Positions 11,085 through 23,454 of a DNA stretch of 64,000 bases are shown here, in pieces. Where the stretch lies: positions 3,489,001 through 3,553,000 of the forward strand of contig JAITYX010000058.1 in the NCBI GenBank assembly GCA_021018815.1, in the 5' to 3' direction. The notes under the pieces were generated by a model. It had not been told where the DNA came from. It saw only the letters and a list, made by a program, of their open reading frames with translations, and made no database searches. Within the stretch, counting starts at the first letter, position 1. Each line of letters opens with the position of its first letter. This DNA is from Talinum fruticosum (lineage: Eukaryota > Streptophyta > Magnoliopsida > Caryophyllales > Talinaceae). A program made the position numbers and the translations under genes.

Positions 11085-13918
11085 ATTGTGATAGGCAAAT
11101 TGATATACAAAGATACAGTTGGAGGTTCCTGTTTTGTTGGTTATGTGATTAGTGAGTATACTAGTTAATTACATATTATAGGAAACAAAAACTTAATCAA
11201 ATCGATGGTTAGCAGAATTGCAAAAGATGGAATTATGGAATGAAAATTGAAGACTGGTGGTGTATTATTGACTTTAAGGGAATATAATGATTTAGTTCGA
11301 TTTACGTGAATGGGTTAGGTTGGAATTGCAGATAGTAAGCTATGGAGAAGTAAAAGAAGAATAATTGGGATTTTGATTACTGTTGTTAGTATTTAAGTTA
11401 AACGCAACTCTTGTGGCTTCTAGATTTTATATATTTGAGATCCAATTAATTATGCTCGAGGAATAAAGGTTTCAAGTGGAAAGAAGGCAATATAGGTTAT
11501 AGTGATGGTTGATGGTCAAGTAATGTCCGAAAGTGGTAAATCATGGTTGTAGCGCTTGGTGTGGAATTATATTTTTAATTGATGATTACTAATACTTAAA
11601 GGTGGATTTGGTGAAGTCTCGAGCTTGAAGTACAAAGAATAGGTTGAATTGAACCAAAACCCGAAAAGTTATACTGAATTGAATAAATATGCTTTTAATT
11701 TGAATTTATGAGTTTATGGAATTAAAAAGTGAGTATTGGTTTGAACACAAGTTTTGTAAGTTATCTTTATATCTATTCACACAATCATTTTACGCCTCGT
11801 TTTATCCATGTCTATGTAAGTTCTGTTTACACATAATCTATTTCCAATGCTTTTGATAATTTTAGAAAATGATTGAGAAATTGAGTTCAAGTTGTGGGTT
11901 TTAGAAAATAAACGGGTTTGATCTATAATAGCACGATTCAATGGTTTATGTGGTTTAATTGTGATGTGAATGCCTTGAAAGGAAAATTGAGATGGTTTTG
12001 AATCTTTGAAAGGTTCTACCTTGAAATGAGAATGAATTGAGTTAATTCTTGAAAAAATGTGACTTTAAATGGGAATTGGGAAATGCGGTCTTTCTAGATG
12101 TCCTCTTTAAAGTAAGAGTATTGAGTAGCTTTGAGAGCCAAGGAGTCTAACACCATAGGATACCATGCGGTATGGTACTCCTAATTAACTCGTGCAATTC
12201 GGGTTAATGGTCCGGTACTAAAGGAGGACTTGGTCGTGTGGTCCGACCTTAGGATGCCGTGCAGTTTGGTATTCCTTGACAAGAGTTCCTCCTTAACTTT
12301 AATAGTTCCCGGATTCGAAAAGGTCAAAATTTAGGTTGTGGTTACCCAAGCAAAAAGGGTACTAGTGTCTAGACAGCTTATCTCGATGCTCTAAGAATGA
12401 CTTTTATTCAATTAGGGAATTGGATAATGGTCTACTGTTTGAAAATGCTTTTATTCAATTAGAGAATTGAATAATTATTTGATGTTTGAAAATACCTTTA
12501 TTCAATTAGAGAATTGAATAATGGTTTGCGAAATGAGTTTGATTGAATTGCATTGGTGACAATGCGACTTTGATAATCCAAAAGTTGAAAGACGACTAAA
12601 ATTGTGTTTCGGTGTGATTCAATTCATTTAGTCACTGTTTGGAAATATGAGAAATAGTAATTCAAGAAATAGGTGAAATACGTGAGGTTTTTGATTGGGA
12701 GTTGAAAACAAGGATTGGAAGATACAATACGATTAAGGGACTGTGCTATTAAACCGATAAATACTCTATGGTTTGTATATATTCATATAAAGTATAAATG
12801 TTGTGATTTTTGGAATAGGATTACCCACTAAACTTGTGGTTTGCTCACCCCGTATCTTTTTGGAGTTGTAAGTACTTCTTAAGGTGAATGGCCTCGTACC
12901 TTTAGATACCTTGGACTTATGTGCGTGATGTTGTTACTCGAATAACACAAGTTGGTATGTGTATTTTATATGTTTCTATTCGTTATTGTTTCCGGAGAAA
13001 ACCAAGTTGATGATGTGGATGTTGATTCGAAGAGAGGAAGGATTTACAGCTCCAGCTTCTAAGGACGTGGCACGATCGATCCGATTCCGCGTGGCAACCG
13101 TTTGAACCCGAAAAAGGCGAAGCCCCGGGTGGATCCTGGGAACACCCCTCCGACGCTTAAGTTAGATGATTGACTTGATTGAAGGGATTGAGGAGGCCTT
13201 CCTCGATGTACGTAGGGGGAATTCCTTGGGAGTTGAGAGATTTTCCAAAGGTGAAAACTCTTGGGATGTTTGTTGAGAGCTTGAGAGCTTGGAAGTTTGG
13301 GTGTGTGATTGTGAGAAAGATGAGATTTGTGGGATGTGAAACATGTGAGAATCCCCTTGAAGTTGGGGATTGGTGAATATTTATAGGGAGATTTTATAGG
13401 GGTAACATAGTAATTTATCGAGGTTTGGGCTTTTACCTGGCCCGTTATGGGTTAGCTCGGGCCGATAGCTCCCTTATCCAACTAATTAGGCATAGTTGGC
13501 TAGTGATGTGGCGGGTGAGCTGGAACTGCCCTGGAAATACCGGAATTAGTTATAATTTGTAATTATGTTCATGTAGTTGTATAGGCATGTCCTAAGCCAA
13601 TTAGATTATTTTAAGTTTTAAATGCATATTGGTTGGACTCGGCATGCGGTCGTTGAGTTGTTTAATCCGAGCGTGTGGCTCGTTAAGTTATATTGTGATT
13701 TTTATGCAGGGTTGTAAGGTTTTAAGCCTAAGGGATAGGCCATATTACGTGTGAAACTCGCCAAAATTTTCGTAAAAATTTCCAACCAAAATATAAAATC
13801 ACCTTTACATAATTGAGTTAAAGTTAGAAAACTAAACCGACCACTTAATTAGCATTAGGGGTTCCTTTGAGGAACCTCGGCGATGTAATACTCCTAGGGT
13901 GGGGTTCGGGGTGTTATA
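11085..13918 (+). repeat. LTR-like fragment, probably Ty3/gypsy (left end missing)
   Basis: No gene is visible. The right end, GGGGTTCGGGGTGTTATA at 13918, resembles the end of the solo element at 38489-41262 (GGGTTGGGGGCGTTATA). The stretch near 12830 (ACCCACTAAACTTGTGGTTTG then CTCACCCC) and the GC-rich block at 13090-13160 (ACCCCTCCGACGCTTAAG) resemble the U5-side sequence of plant gypsy LTRs. The left end is cut by the copia LTR. Class is inferred from these landmarks only. It contains a 48-bp tandem repeat at 12401-12532. Confidence 0.45.
12401..12532. repeat. Three tandem ~48-bp units with a palindromic core
   Basis: Units begin near 12401, 12448 and 12495. Each holds TTATTCAATT, a four-base spacer and AATTGAATAA; the arms are a perfect 10-bp inverted repeat in the second and third units. 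Each unit can form a short hairpin. Confidence 0.85.
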
Positions 13919-14520
13919 ATGAGACATTGGTTCAAGGTACAGCTTGGTGGTGTTCACCGCCTCGGTGTAGAAATAGTATGATAGATCGTTCTCAAATACC
14001 ATTGTTCTACCAATATCTTAAAGTGTTTCATTCTTTCTTTTCACAACTCCATTCTGTTAAGGTGTCCTTGGTGTAGAGAATTTGTGAAAGATTACAAATT
14101 TTTCATAGAAATATGCAGACTCGTAGTAGTCAAATTCCCCTCCATGGTCGAGCTTCTAACCCTTACAATTTGAGTCCTAGGTTCCACTTGAATTTGTCTC
14201 GCATACTTTGGTGAACTCCTTTAATGCTTCTTTCTTGTTCTTAAGAAAACATACCCAGGTAATCTTGAATAATCATTAATAATTACAAGTATATATGACT
14301 TACCTTCTAAGGTTTTTAAATGAATTTCCCCACACAAATCCATGTGAATAAGTTCAAGCACTTTTGAGGTGGAAATAGTTTTTAAGTGGTTTAAGTGAAG
14401 ATCTAACTTGTTTGCCTTTGGTACATGCATCACATATTTTCTTTCTTTGTTAAATGCACATTTAGGGAGTCCTCTGACTAACCCTTGTGAAGATAATTTC
14501 TTAATTGTATGCATACTAAT
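13919..14520 (-). pseudogene. Copia B integrase and GAG-pre-integrase
   Basis: The GAG-pre-integrase part (14221-14514) reads MHTIKKLSSQGLVRGLPK followed by a KYVMHVPKANK stretch. It continues into the integrase core with IHMDLCGEIHLKTLEGK holding the first catalytic aspartate and VIINDYSRLPGYVFL. The second catalytic block, DHGGEFDYY-like, is near 14130-14150, and a PQQNGVVKRKN-like block with the third catalytic region is near 14030-14060. The frame breaks between these. Truncated at 13919. Confidence 0.85.
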
Positions 14521-14639
14521 GTGACCTAATCTACGACGTTATGTCCAAGAATTATTAGTAACTACTCGCTTTTAAACAAGATAAATTCTAAGCTAAATCA
14601 CTTAAAGAGATAGTGTAGGTATGACATGACCTCACACTA

Positions 14640-14975
14640 GAGAGTTTTGTTTCATTTGTAAGCGTCTAAGATGAAATAATTTGTTTGAGTGAACCTTACC
14701 TCTTTGCCTTTGTCACAAAGTTGAGGTATACTCAGAAGATTGTACTTGAGCCCTTCAACAAGGTAGACTGGATTAACTAAGTTGTCCCCATATCCAACTC
14801 TACCAATCCCTACAATCTTCCCTTTGTTATTATCCCTAAATGTGACTTTTCCACCATCCATTTTCTTTAACTCAAAGAAGTGTCTTGAGTTCCTCATCAT
14901 GTGTCTTGAGCATCCACTGTCTAGATACCAACGGTCTTTCTTCTTGGTGTGAAGTTTCTGCAAAATAAAACACAC
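14640..14975 (-). pseudogene. Copia B protease
   Basis: The best-preserved protease in the window: an open stretch of 107 codons with WYLDSGCSRHMMRNSRHF, the catalytic Asp motif (DSG) of copia aspartic protease, then GGKVTFRDNNKGKIVGIG and LKYNLLSIPQLCDKG, which lead to the GAG-pre-integrase domain. Protease cleaves the Gag-Pol polyprotein. Frames break on both sides. Confidence 0.88.
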
Positions 14976-14999
14976 TAACCCTTCCCGCTTCTCGTAACA

Positions 15000-16690
15000 A
15001 ACCTAGTAACTCTCCTTGTTGAGGTAAGTTTTGGAGGAAGGGCATTCTTAGGAACCCAGATTTGAATGATTTTTAGTTTGGTCTGATTAGGACTCTTCTT
15101 CTTTGGAAACCGAGTCTTAGTTTTATAAAAAGCTTTTCTTTTGTAGGAAATCTGGGTTGTTTTTTTTGTTTTTTTTTTTTTGAAAAACCTTTCTGGGCTC
15201 AGTCCCTTTTTTCATTAGATGTATAGAACAATACTCAGCTTTTCAAAAATGGACTTTTCGTGAATCCTTTTTGAAAAGACTCTTACATGAGTTATCCTCA
15301 TGTTCGGAGTTGAAACTCATACCCTCTTTTCCGAAAGAGACACACTGAGAGACTCCTCAAGCTTGTTCTTTAAGAGCTCATTCTTAGTTTTTAGGCTCTC
15401 GGACTCAGTCTTATTATCCCGTGAGCTGGTCTCAAGTACCTTTAAATTTGTTTTTAAAACTTCATTCTCAGTTTCAAGAGACTCAAATTTTCTTTAAATG
15501 AAGAAGAATCGGAATTGGATTTTCCTCTAAGTCTTTCTTAGAAAACTTGAGGAAATAGTCAATTACCTCTTTAGGATCTATTTCCTTATAATGAGACACT
15601 TCTCGTTCTGAATTAGTCTTTTCTTTTGAGTCAGTCATAGCTATTAGACACTTGGATTCATCTCAGTGTCATCTTCATCGACCGATTCATCCTCACTCCA
15701 TGTAGCCACCATGGCTTTGTTTTTTTGTAGTCCTTCTTCCTTTTTGGGCAGTCTTTGACAATATGCTCTTTGGTGCCACACTTAAAGCAACTAGAATTTT
15801 TAGTGAAAGGGCAATTTGGAGATGAAGAGGATTTACCTTTCTTTTCTTTTCGAAAACTTCGTTTCGGGCTTCTTCTTCCTTTTCTTATGTTTCATCATCT
15901 TCTTGAAACCTTTGACAAGAAGCACCATTGGATCTTCTTCCGAGTCCGAGCTACTCGGACTTAGACCAACTTCCTCTAAGGCTTCCAAAGATGTGTTCTT
16001 TCTTGTGCTAGCCCCGAGATTCTTCTTCTTGAAGATGTGGTTCATGGGTCGAGTAACTTCCCAATGAGTTCATCTAACTTGAACTTGTTGAGGTTTTGGG
16101 CTTCTTCGATAGCTGTCACCTTTGGACTCCATTTCTTCTTTAGAAGACACCTTAGAAATTTTCTCGACAACTTCGTCATTGGACATCTTCTTACGAGAGA
16201 TTTGAGATTATTGACAATCTCAATGAACATTAGTACATCTTGGTGATGTTCTCATCAGCCTCCATCTTGAATAATTTATATATGTGCAAGTACTAGTTGA
16301 TCTTGGTTTGTCTCACTTGGCTTATTCCTACAAAAGTGGTCACCAAGGTGTCCTACACTTTTTAGTTGTATCACAAGTTGAGACTTTGTTCAACTCGGAT
16401 GAGTCTAAGGCGTACATAAGAATGTTCATAGCTCTATAATTCTTCTTGTGCCTTTCCTTCTCATCGGTTGTGAATTCTATCTTAAACTTTTCCACAGTTT
16501 CAATGAACGTGCTTCATGGGAATATAGTTTCCATTTGTCGTGATCTCTTATACTTCTTCATCTTAGTCTTGAATGAAGCATTGCATTAACTTCTTCCAGT
16601 GGGCAAAGTTGAAGCCCTTGAACTTCGGTGGTCTAGTGAATGACCTTCCTTCATCGAAGTCTTCATTTTGATGAGTCATGATCTTTGGAC
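15000..16690 (-). pseudogene. Copia B gag
   Basis: Broken gag reading frame. A CCHC zinc knuckle of the form C-F-K-C-G-T-K-E-H-I-V-K-D-C is readable near 15750-15800, and the basic segment MMKHKKRKKKP follows near 15890. Capsid-like sequence lies at 16040-16660. Copies in A, C and D share the same blocks. Gag coats the element RNA. Confidence 0.8.
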
Positions 16691-16736
16691 CTTGGAATGT
16701 TAGTTCCTTTTGAGAAAGGTTAGGCTCGATAACAAA

Positions 16737-18246
16737 TCATCCTAGAGGGGGTAAACAGGGTGATGAAAGAAACTTGCAGAAATTTAAAGTTCTACAACCG
16801 AGGTAATAACTCGGACAAAGAAACTAAGTCTAGATTGACTCGAAATAATAAGTAATGAAGACATTTGATTTACGAGGAAACCCTCCTGGGGCACAAAGCC
16901 TCATAATGTGATAATCCAAGCACAAAGTCAAATTCCATTATTTGAATCCACAAATACAGAGTTAAAGACTACCCATATTTAATCTCTTAGACAAATCTCT
17001 TACAATTTCCCCAAGCTTAGAAGATCCATTATTTGTCCTATTACTTCTAAGTTGAGATACCCTTTTATAACTTGGGACAACTGAGTTGAAATAACCTTGT
17101 CAACTCAGTCAAGGGATAGCTTAGAATGTTTTGAATGAGAAGAGATTACAAGACTTTTTTACAAGAGTTACAACTCGAAAAATATGAGAATTCAAGTAAG
17201 AGTTGTAAGCTAGAAGAAATAATGAGTAAGTTAAGTTGTTGGTTCCAAAAATTTTATAAGTCTTGTATCAAGGCTTCTATTTATAGGCTTCAAGGAAGAA
17301 ATCCATTATGTCTTCGGTTGGAACCACTCGGTCGGTTAGCCGTTGCCGTGGATAGTCTGTGGACTCGGTTTCAAGACCGTTGTTGAATTACATTAAGCTT
17401 AGGTCTAGCTTACAAAGTTTGTTCTACCAACTTCAAATATCTGAAAGATAGGATAGAAAAGAACGTTAGACTTAGGAATAATCAGCTTAGTCCGAGTTTA
17501 CTCGTAATTTTCGGTTTTTGTCTGCAGTCTATCAACGAGTAAAGATGGTATTATTTTCGTTTTTCGTAGCGAGTAATCTGATTTAGGAAATCTGTAAAAA
17601 AATATAAACTGGTACTCAAAATATAAGAAAATTTGGTCCAAAATTAGATATGGATTAGACTAGATAAATCATTTAAAGACTAAATCTCCTTAATATATTA
17701 GTTTGGAAATTTTTTAATCTAATATTCAATATGTTCAAATTCCAAATATGTCATAACTCAAAGAATAAACTTAGTAAATATAAGTTCAAAGAGTTACACA
17801 TATTTTTGTGTTTGCCAATTTAATTAAATTTTGCATAATAAATCTGGCCAAAGCAGAATTAAGACAAGTAATTCTAGTTTAATTTATGAAGCATGCCGCT
17901 TTAAAAGAGAAGTTATAAATGTGAAATTATTTAGGCAAACTTAACGTCCGAGTCATACTGAGTTAGTTAGTTTTCCATAACCGAGTGGCTCAGTGAAGTT
18001 AAGTTAAGACAGTTAAGAGTCTAACTAAGCTTGATTAGGTTAATTTCTACTTTTTGAAGTAGAACTAAGTCCTTAGACTTTTAACAAAAAATCTTTTAAG
18101 TACAAAGTCTTAGGTCAATCATCTAATGGTCAACTTTATTTTGTGAATTTCTTTTAGGCTGCATCTTGATTAGTCCTAACTTTTTAGATGAATGACTTTA
18201 ACTCAAAAATCAATTAAGGGATCGATTAGTCATACCTGAATCTTCA
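16737..18246 (-). repeat. Copia LTR (5' LTR of element B, minus orientation)
   Basis: About 1.5 kb. The outer first ~30 bases have been lost together with part of the primer-site junction, since CACCCTAGAGG-type sequence follows the remnant directly. It ends in GAATCTTCA at 18246. A TATA-like TATTTATAG is at about 17278-17286. It is diverged from the LTRs of C and D, matching instead the plus LTR at 21536. Confidence 0.85.
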
Positions 18247-19000
18247 AGTATGATGGGAAAATTAATGTTTTTTCCTGGGATTGCAAATCAAGCAAGAAAA
18301 GGGTGGAATCTTTGTTCATCAAACCAAGTATGTGAAAAAGGTGCTAAAGAAATACAAGCTTCACAATGCAAAGCCAGCAGCTACACCAATGGCCAGCAAT
18401 ACAAAACTAGACTCAAACGAGATGGCTAAGTCGGTAGATCGGAAAGTATAAAAAGGTATCATTAGATCTTTACTTTACCTAACTTCCAGTAAGCCGGATA
18501 TCATGCAGTGATTTCTAGATTGTAAACTAATCCGAAGGAATCTCATCTCGCTATAGTGAAGAGATTTTTTAGATATCTTACAGAGACTCAGTCACTTGGT
18601 CCTTAGTACTCCAATGACTTAGGTCTAACCCTCAATGGCTACTTAGATGCTGATTATGCCGGATATAAAGTAGATAGGAAGAGTACATTAGGATCATGTC
18701 AATTCCTTGGAAACTCCTCAATCTCATGGCACTCCAAGAAGCAAAACCCAGTCGCTATACGAAATGTTGAAGCTTACTACATAGTCGTTGGTGCAAGCCA
18801 TGCTCATTTGCTCGTGGATCAAGAAACATTTAAAGGATCTTGGACTGACCTTCTCAGTCATCCCTATCAAGTGTGATAATTAGAGTATGATAAGCTACAA
18901 TTATTCCTACTAAAATTCAATTAGCTGATATTTTCACTAAGCCTTTAGGTGAAGATCGGTTTTATTTTATTAGATATGAGCTTGGTATAATGAATACAAG
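18247..19000 (+). pseudogene. Reverse transcriptase end and RNase H of plus-strand copia element 2
   Basis: Starts within the reverse transcriptase C-terminus (GGIFVHQTKYVKKVLKKYKL, then PAATPMA), exactly where the minus-strand LTR ends. RNase H follows: a GYLDADYAGYKVDRKST block near 18640-18690, SISWHSKKQNPVA near 18720-18750 and QLADIFTKPLGEDRFYF near 18915-18965. RNase H removes the RNA strand during cDNA synthesis. Several stops and frameshifts. The missing left part presumably lay beyond element B. Confidence 0.88.
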
Positions 19001-19269
19001 ATTGTGTGATTACTTGATTAATTTATTATGTGTTTATTTTCATGAGCATGGTTTTAATGTGAGAAATCTGATAGACTGGTTATTCAGTTGATAACTTATG
19101 AAATTGAGCCTTAATCATTGGTTATCCGAGTCTTATCTAAGCACTCGGACGATCGATTGAATCGGATTAATTTTAATTAAAATAGACATCTCGTATCTTC
19201 CGAGATCATCTCTAATTAATAGAGAATCTTATATTATTTTATTACAAACCATTTTACCTAATCCCACGT

Positions 19270-19626
19270 GATTCCGATTGAAAAATAGCCGTTGGAGCTA
19301 CCGACTCATCACTGCATTGGAAACTAGTCGTTATAGTTCTAGCCGTTAGAGAGCTCTGGACCTCAAATCCCTTTTCTAGCCATTTGAGAGTATTTTTCTA
19401 TAAATACTCAACACTTTCACTCATTTCTCACTTTGCATTATCACTCTCAATTATACTTTCTCTCTCTCTCTTTTACACCTATACTCGCTCTCTCTCTCTC
19501 TCTCTCTTCTCCTACTTAAACTTGCTCTCTCATCTAATTTCTCACTCAGTCTCTCATTCTAAGTCTTTCTCTCCTTCACTCAAACTTCTACTCTCTTCAA
19601 TTCATTATTCTTTTCTCTTAATTAAA
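19270..19626 (+). promoter_or_regulatory. Internal promoter and leader of the extra copia ORF, copy 2
   Basis: TATA box TATAAATA at 19399-19406, 221 nt before the ATG at 19627, followed by a long CT-rich leader with a (CT)n run near 19485-19508. Three TAGCCGTT/TAGTCGTT motifs lie upstream at about 19286-19350. Same design as copies 1 and 3. Confidence 0.6.
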
Positions 19627-20956
19627 ATGACAGAGAAATCTTGAAGTTGAGGCTGCTTCTGCAAAAAGAAGAAGCTTATAACTTCATCTAGGGCCACACT
19701 TCAAATCTCTAAACCTAAGGCCTCGGAAAAACAACTTAGATCCTCTTTAAAACTAGGGGAATCCAAAGAGCCATTTATCACTCCGCACTATTGTTTGGAC
19801 AACAAATTCTTTCTCTCCACTCGAAATCTCGTGGGTTCACAAATTAGAATCCACTAAATTTTTTAATCTTCTAACTTTCCGTGATTACGTATATCATGAC
19901 TAGTTATAGAATTCTATCAAAATCCCTCCTCTATTAATTCATAAATTCTTATCTCCCAAGTTCAAGGAAAAATATTGTCATCAATCTTGCCCTTCTTCAC
20001 AAAATTTTCAACATTGGTTGCCTTTTCCTAAACTCCAATACTCAAAAATTTGTTGAGGTTGTAGATGACTTCTATACAAAATATACTTCAGCCAAACCAA
20101 AGGTTTGAAAGAATTTTTCTATCACACAGCTGAACTTTGAGCCCAAACTTCTCTATTTCTTTTTATGAGCACATTGCTCTCTTTCTTCCCTTCAAAAGAA
20201 AACCCCAACAACTCTGTCCTTGAAGTCACCTATGATATCATGGAAGGCTATGAAATTGATCTGTTCCCTTTCATTCTTTAACAAATTAGCTCAGTCCCTT
20301 CAAACACCAAAAACCTCCCTCTCCCTTTAGAGATATTCTCTCCAAAGTCTTTGCTCACTATGAGCTGAAACTCCATGAACAATTTCTTCCTCCCAGCTGT
20401 TCTAACCGGGAAAAATGAGGTGGTGAGTCTTAATTACAAGAAAACTTTATCCGGGGTCCGGACTCATTCATCCGAGATCATTCATCCACCTCATTCTCCT
20501 CTTCTTCTCACCCCTGGTCATTCCGAGCCTAGTTCGTTTGCTCGGAATATAGAGAAATTGGCTTTCTATCTCTCCTAAGCTGCCAAAGACTTCAAGGAAA
20601 CCCTAAACTCATTCAAGGCTCTCCTTCCACTCCTTCAAATGCAAGCAACTCTTCAAAAAGAGCTTGTTGATGCCAAAGCCCGCATGACAAAGCCGACAGA
20701 AATGTTCTAGGGTGCTCATATCATCCTCATGCATCCTCAACAACAATAATTAAAAGAAGAAGAAGATTCTAATGATGAATATTCTAAAGAAATTGGCACC
20801 TCTAAGCCTTAGAGGGAACAGAGGAAGAAAGCCCAACAAGAGCCTTCAAAGGTCATTGCAGAAGAAGAAGTTGAGGACTCAACTAAAGAAGAAGATGAGG
20901 ACAAAGAAGAACAGGAACAACATCAATTAGTTTGTCACTCTAGGAGCCTAACTTAA
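19627..20956 (+). pseudogene. Extra ORF of the copia family, copy 2
   Basis: A diverged relative of 7579-9139, in the same place after RNase H. It starts MTEKS and is soon interrupted. Recognisable shared blocks: ITPHYCLDNKFF near 19780-19810 (ITQH..LDDKFF in copies 1 and 3); FNSTLVAFS-like and FYTKYTSAKPK-like blocks near 20000-20110; a GYEIDLFPFIL-like block near 20250; GVRTHSSE with a proline-rich run near 20455-20520; a predicted coiled-coil-like segment (AAKDFKETLNSFKALLPLL, TLQKELVDAKARM) near 20580-20690; an acidic Glu/Asp/Lys tract at 20755-20930; and a CHSRSLT end at the TAA at 20954. Many stops. Function unknown. Confidence 0.6.
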
Positions 20957-21521
20957 CCTTCACAGAAAGCCTCTTTTTCCCAACCACCCCTTTCTTGATC
21001 TTCTTAAAAAAAAATTTGTCTAACATAGTTTTTTGTCTCCTTGTTCTTTATATTTTTTTATGAAATGCATTAGGGGAAAAGAACATGTGTTTTGGTGGAC
21101 TTAGGCGGAGTTCACATGTATAGGGGAGTAATTAATTTTTTTTGATGTATATATTTTCAATAAATAAAAATATTTCATTTGATTATATAAGTCTAATTAT
21201 CCATATGTGGTTATTACTTTTGTGATTACTTTATCCGAAACTTAGAATATACTATTGTTTTTCTCCGATACTCAAAATAATTATTTTTGCTCTAATACTC
21301 AGAATTTATAGTCATATTTAGTTCGATACTCGGATTTCATGTTATCACTTTGATTTTAGTTCGAAACTCAAAATTTTCTCTAATAACTAATATTTACACT
21401 CTTACTTTGATACTTAGACTATTAAAAATAATCAAAATTTAAAAATTCAATATTATTTCTATAGTCATTGATATTTGATGAATTTCTTTATATCATTGTT
21501 TAGATTGAAAATGCCTTTCAT

Positions 21522-21535
21522 AAAAAAGGGCGGAT
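21522..21535 (+). other. Polypurine tract of plus-strand copia element 2
   Basis: AAAAAAGGGCGGAT directly before the 3' LTR start TGAAG at 21536. Position and composition fit the plus-strand primer of reverse transcription. Confidence 0.7.
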
Positions 21536-23069
21536 TGAAGAATCGGGTATGACTAACCGACTCTTTACATTTGAATTAAAGTCATTCATCTAAGTTTAGG
21601 GTTAAGTAAGAAACATCCTAAAAGAAATTCACAAAAGCAAATTATTTGTTATGACTGATCTTAGACTTATCCCCTAAAAGAATACTTGTAAAAGTCTTAG
21701 ATTCAGTTCTACTTCAGAAAATAGAAACCGACCTCAGTCATTATAAATGAGCACGACCGACCCACTCGGTTCTCAATAACAAATCCACTCATTATCACTA
21801 AGACATTAAGTTTTCCAAAACATTTTCATATTTAACATGTCACTTTAAGCACGAAAATTTTCATGAAGACTGGAATTAATTTTTTAATTCTACTTAAGTT
21901 AGAATCATTACACTATAATTATTCAATTTGGCATAATTGAAAAAATGTCTAAATAACTCATATACCCAATTAATATTTAATTTCTTATTTAAGAGTTTGG
22001 ACATACCTATAATTTGAGTATATTAAATATTGGGCTTAAAAGATTCCATATTAATAAATTAAGGATAATTGGTCTTTAAACGCTTTATTTAGACTAATCC
22101 TATTCTAATTTTAGACCAAAGTATGTTTATACTTTGAGAACCATTTTCATTATTTTTTCAGGTTTTCTAAAGAGAATTAAGCTCAAAGAAAAGAAAAAAC
22201 AAAGGTTTCATAACCGTTGAAGCTCGAAGAAAGAAAAGCCGTAAAACCCGAAACAACTCGGACTTGTCGACAAGCTTGTTTGTTGATTTTTTGGGTAATA
22301 TTTTATTTTTTAGTCTAACGAGTTTTTCTACCTAAAATTTCAGTTTCCTAGAGTTGGCAAAACAACTTTTTGGAAGCTAGGACCTAGGCTCAACGGTTAT
22401 TTCAAGATGGTTTATGAGTCCTTAGACTATCCGTTGTAATGACTAGTGTACTTAATTCTTCCAGCTGAAGACACAAAGACTTTCTCTCAAGGAAATCTAT
22501 TTAAAGAAGCCTTAGTACAATATTCTCACTAACAAGATGACATAAAAACAAAAGCTAATGTGATCATGCACATCTAGCTTATAACTCCTACTTTGCAATC
22601 TTACTCTTTCTCAATTGTAACGCTTAGTGAGAAAAATCTTATAATCATTATTTACTCTTCAAAACTTCTCTCTTCCCTTGACTGAGTAGATAACGTAACT
22701 TCAACTCGGTTGTCCTAAGTTGATAAAGGAACTTCAACTTGGACTAGGTCGGATTAGGTAATTTCTAGGCACTGGGAAAAATTGTGATAGATTTGTCTAA
22801 GGGAATAAATCTAGATAGTCATATTCATTATAATTGAGGATTCAATCGAGTGGATTTGACTTGGTGCTTGGATTAGCATTGTCCGAGGTTTTCTAGCCTA
22901 GGAGGGTTTCCTCTTACAATCACTTGTCTGTCTTTTCACCTCCTGTCTTAGTTATTCCGGACTCAATTCTTGTTTCGAGCACTCAGTTCCTTTAAAGTTT
23001 AATTTTCACAAAAATACTTCAACACCCTATTCACCCCCTAGGATGATTTACTTCGCTATTGAACTTTCA
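21536..23069 (+). repeat. Copia 3' LTR, plus orientation (element 2)
   Basis: About 1.53 kb from TGAAGAATCGGG to a diverged end AACTTTCA at 23069. It contains CACCCTATTCACCCCCTAGG near its end, as in the other copies. In the two 3' LTRs that follow an extra ORF on the plus strand, the same AAGTATG..GCCTTTCAT context precedes the LTR. Confidence 0.85.
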
Positions 23070-23085
23070 CCAAACCCGGTAGCGG

Positions 23086-23346
23086 TCATGGTTTGTTCCT
23101 GTGGATAGTCTCAATCTTTGAATGCATTGAAGAACTTCGAATAGTGCCACTACTTCGATGGTGTTCCCTACGAAAAATAAGAGGATAAATTTCTTGGTAA
23201 ACTGCTACACTATCATGTAGACAATAGAAGTGCAAATTGAGGTAATTACCATAGCGAGAGATCGCCAATGAAGAAATATGGTTTTCAGCCTCCATTATGA
23301 GGTCGGTTGGATTCCATTCGTGGTGAGGACGACAATCTCTCTCCAT
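23086..23346 (-). CDS. Small minus-strand ORF of unknown identity, 3' end cut by copia LTR
   Basis: An 86-codon reading frame starting at the ATG at 23346. It is rich in His, Ser and Arg, with no motif I recognise (MERDCRPHHEW, then YGNYLNLHFYCLHDS). A TATA box on the same strand (TATAAAA, plus coordinates 23448-23454) lies about 100 nt upstream and the intervening leader is CT-rich, which is the reason for listing it. The copia LTR ends only 17 bp beyond its stop. It may be the remnant of a host gene or a part of a transposon; no function can be given. Confidence 0.3.
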   Translation of the reverse strand: MERDCRPHHEWNPTDLIMEAENHISSLAISRYGNYLNLHFYCLHDSVAVYQEIYPLIFRREHHRSSGTIRSSSMHSKIETIHRNKP

Positions 23347-23447
23347 GAATGAGTCTTACGTCAGGCCTTCGACTCTTGTTCTAGAAAAGAACAAGCAACA
23401 AGAAGAGGAGAAGTGAAGATGTGTAAATGAGGCATCAAGGCTTCCCT

Positions 23448-23454
23448 TTTTATA
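23448..23454 (-). promoter_or_regulatory. TATA box upstream of the small minus-strand ORF
   Basis: On the minus strand reads CTTATAAAAAGGGAAG, about 100 nt before the ATG at 23346. It is only 15 bp from the putative CACTA terminus at 23469, so that element may have removed or replaced the upstream promoter. Confidence 0.4.

Larger units (their letters stand above)
13919..16736 (-). mobile_element. Copia element B, internal region (partial)
   Basis: Minus-strand copia interior more diverged from A, C and D. From right to left: a primer-site remnant at 16723-16734, gag with a zinc knuckle, protease, GAG-pre-integrase and integrase up to the break at 13919, where the gypsy-like LTR begins. Everything left of the integrase core is missing. 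It appears to have inserted into the reverse transcriptase region of a plus-strand relative that resumes at 18247. Confidence 0.88.
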
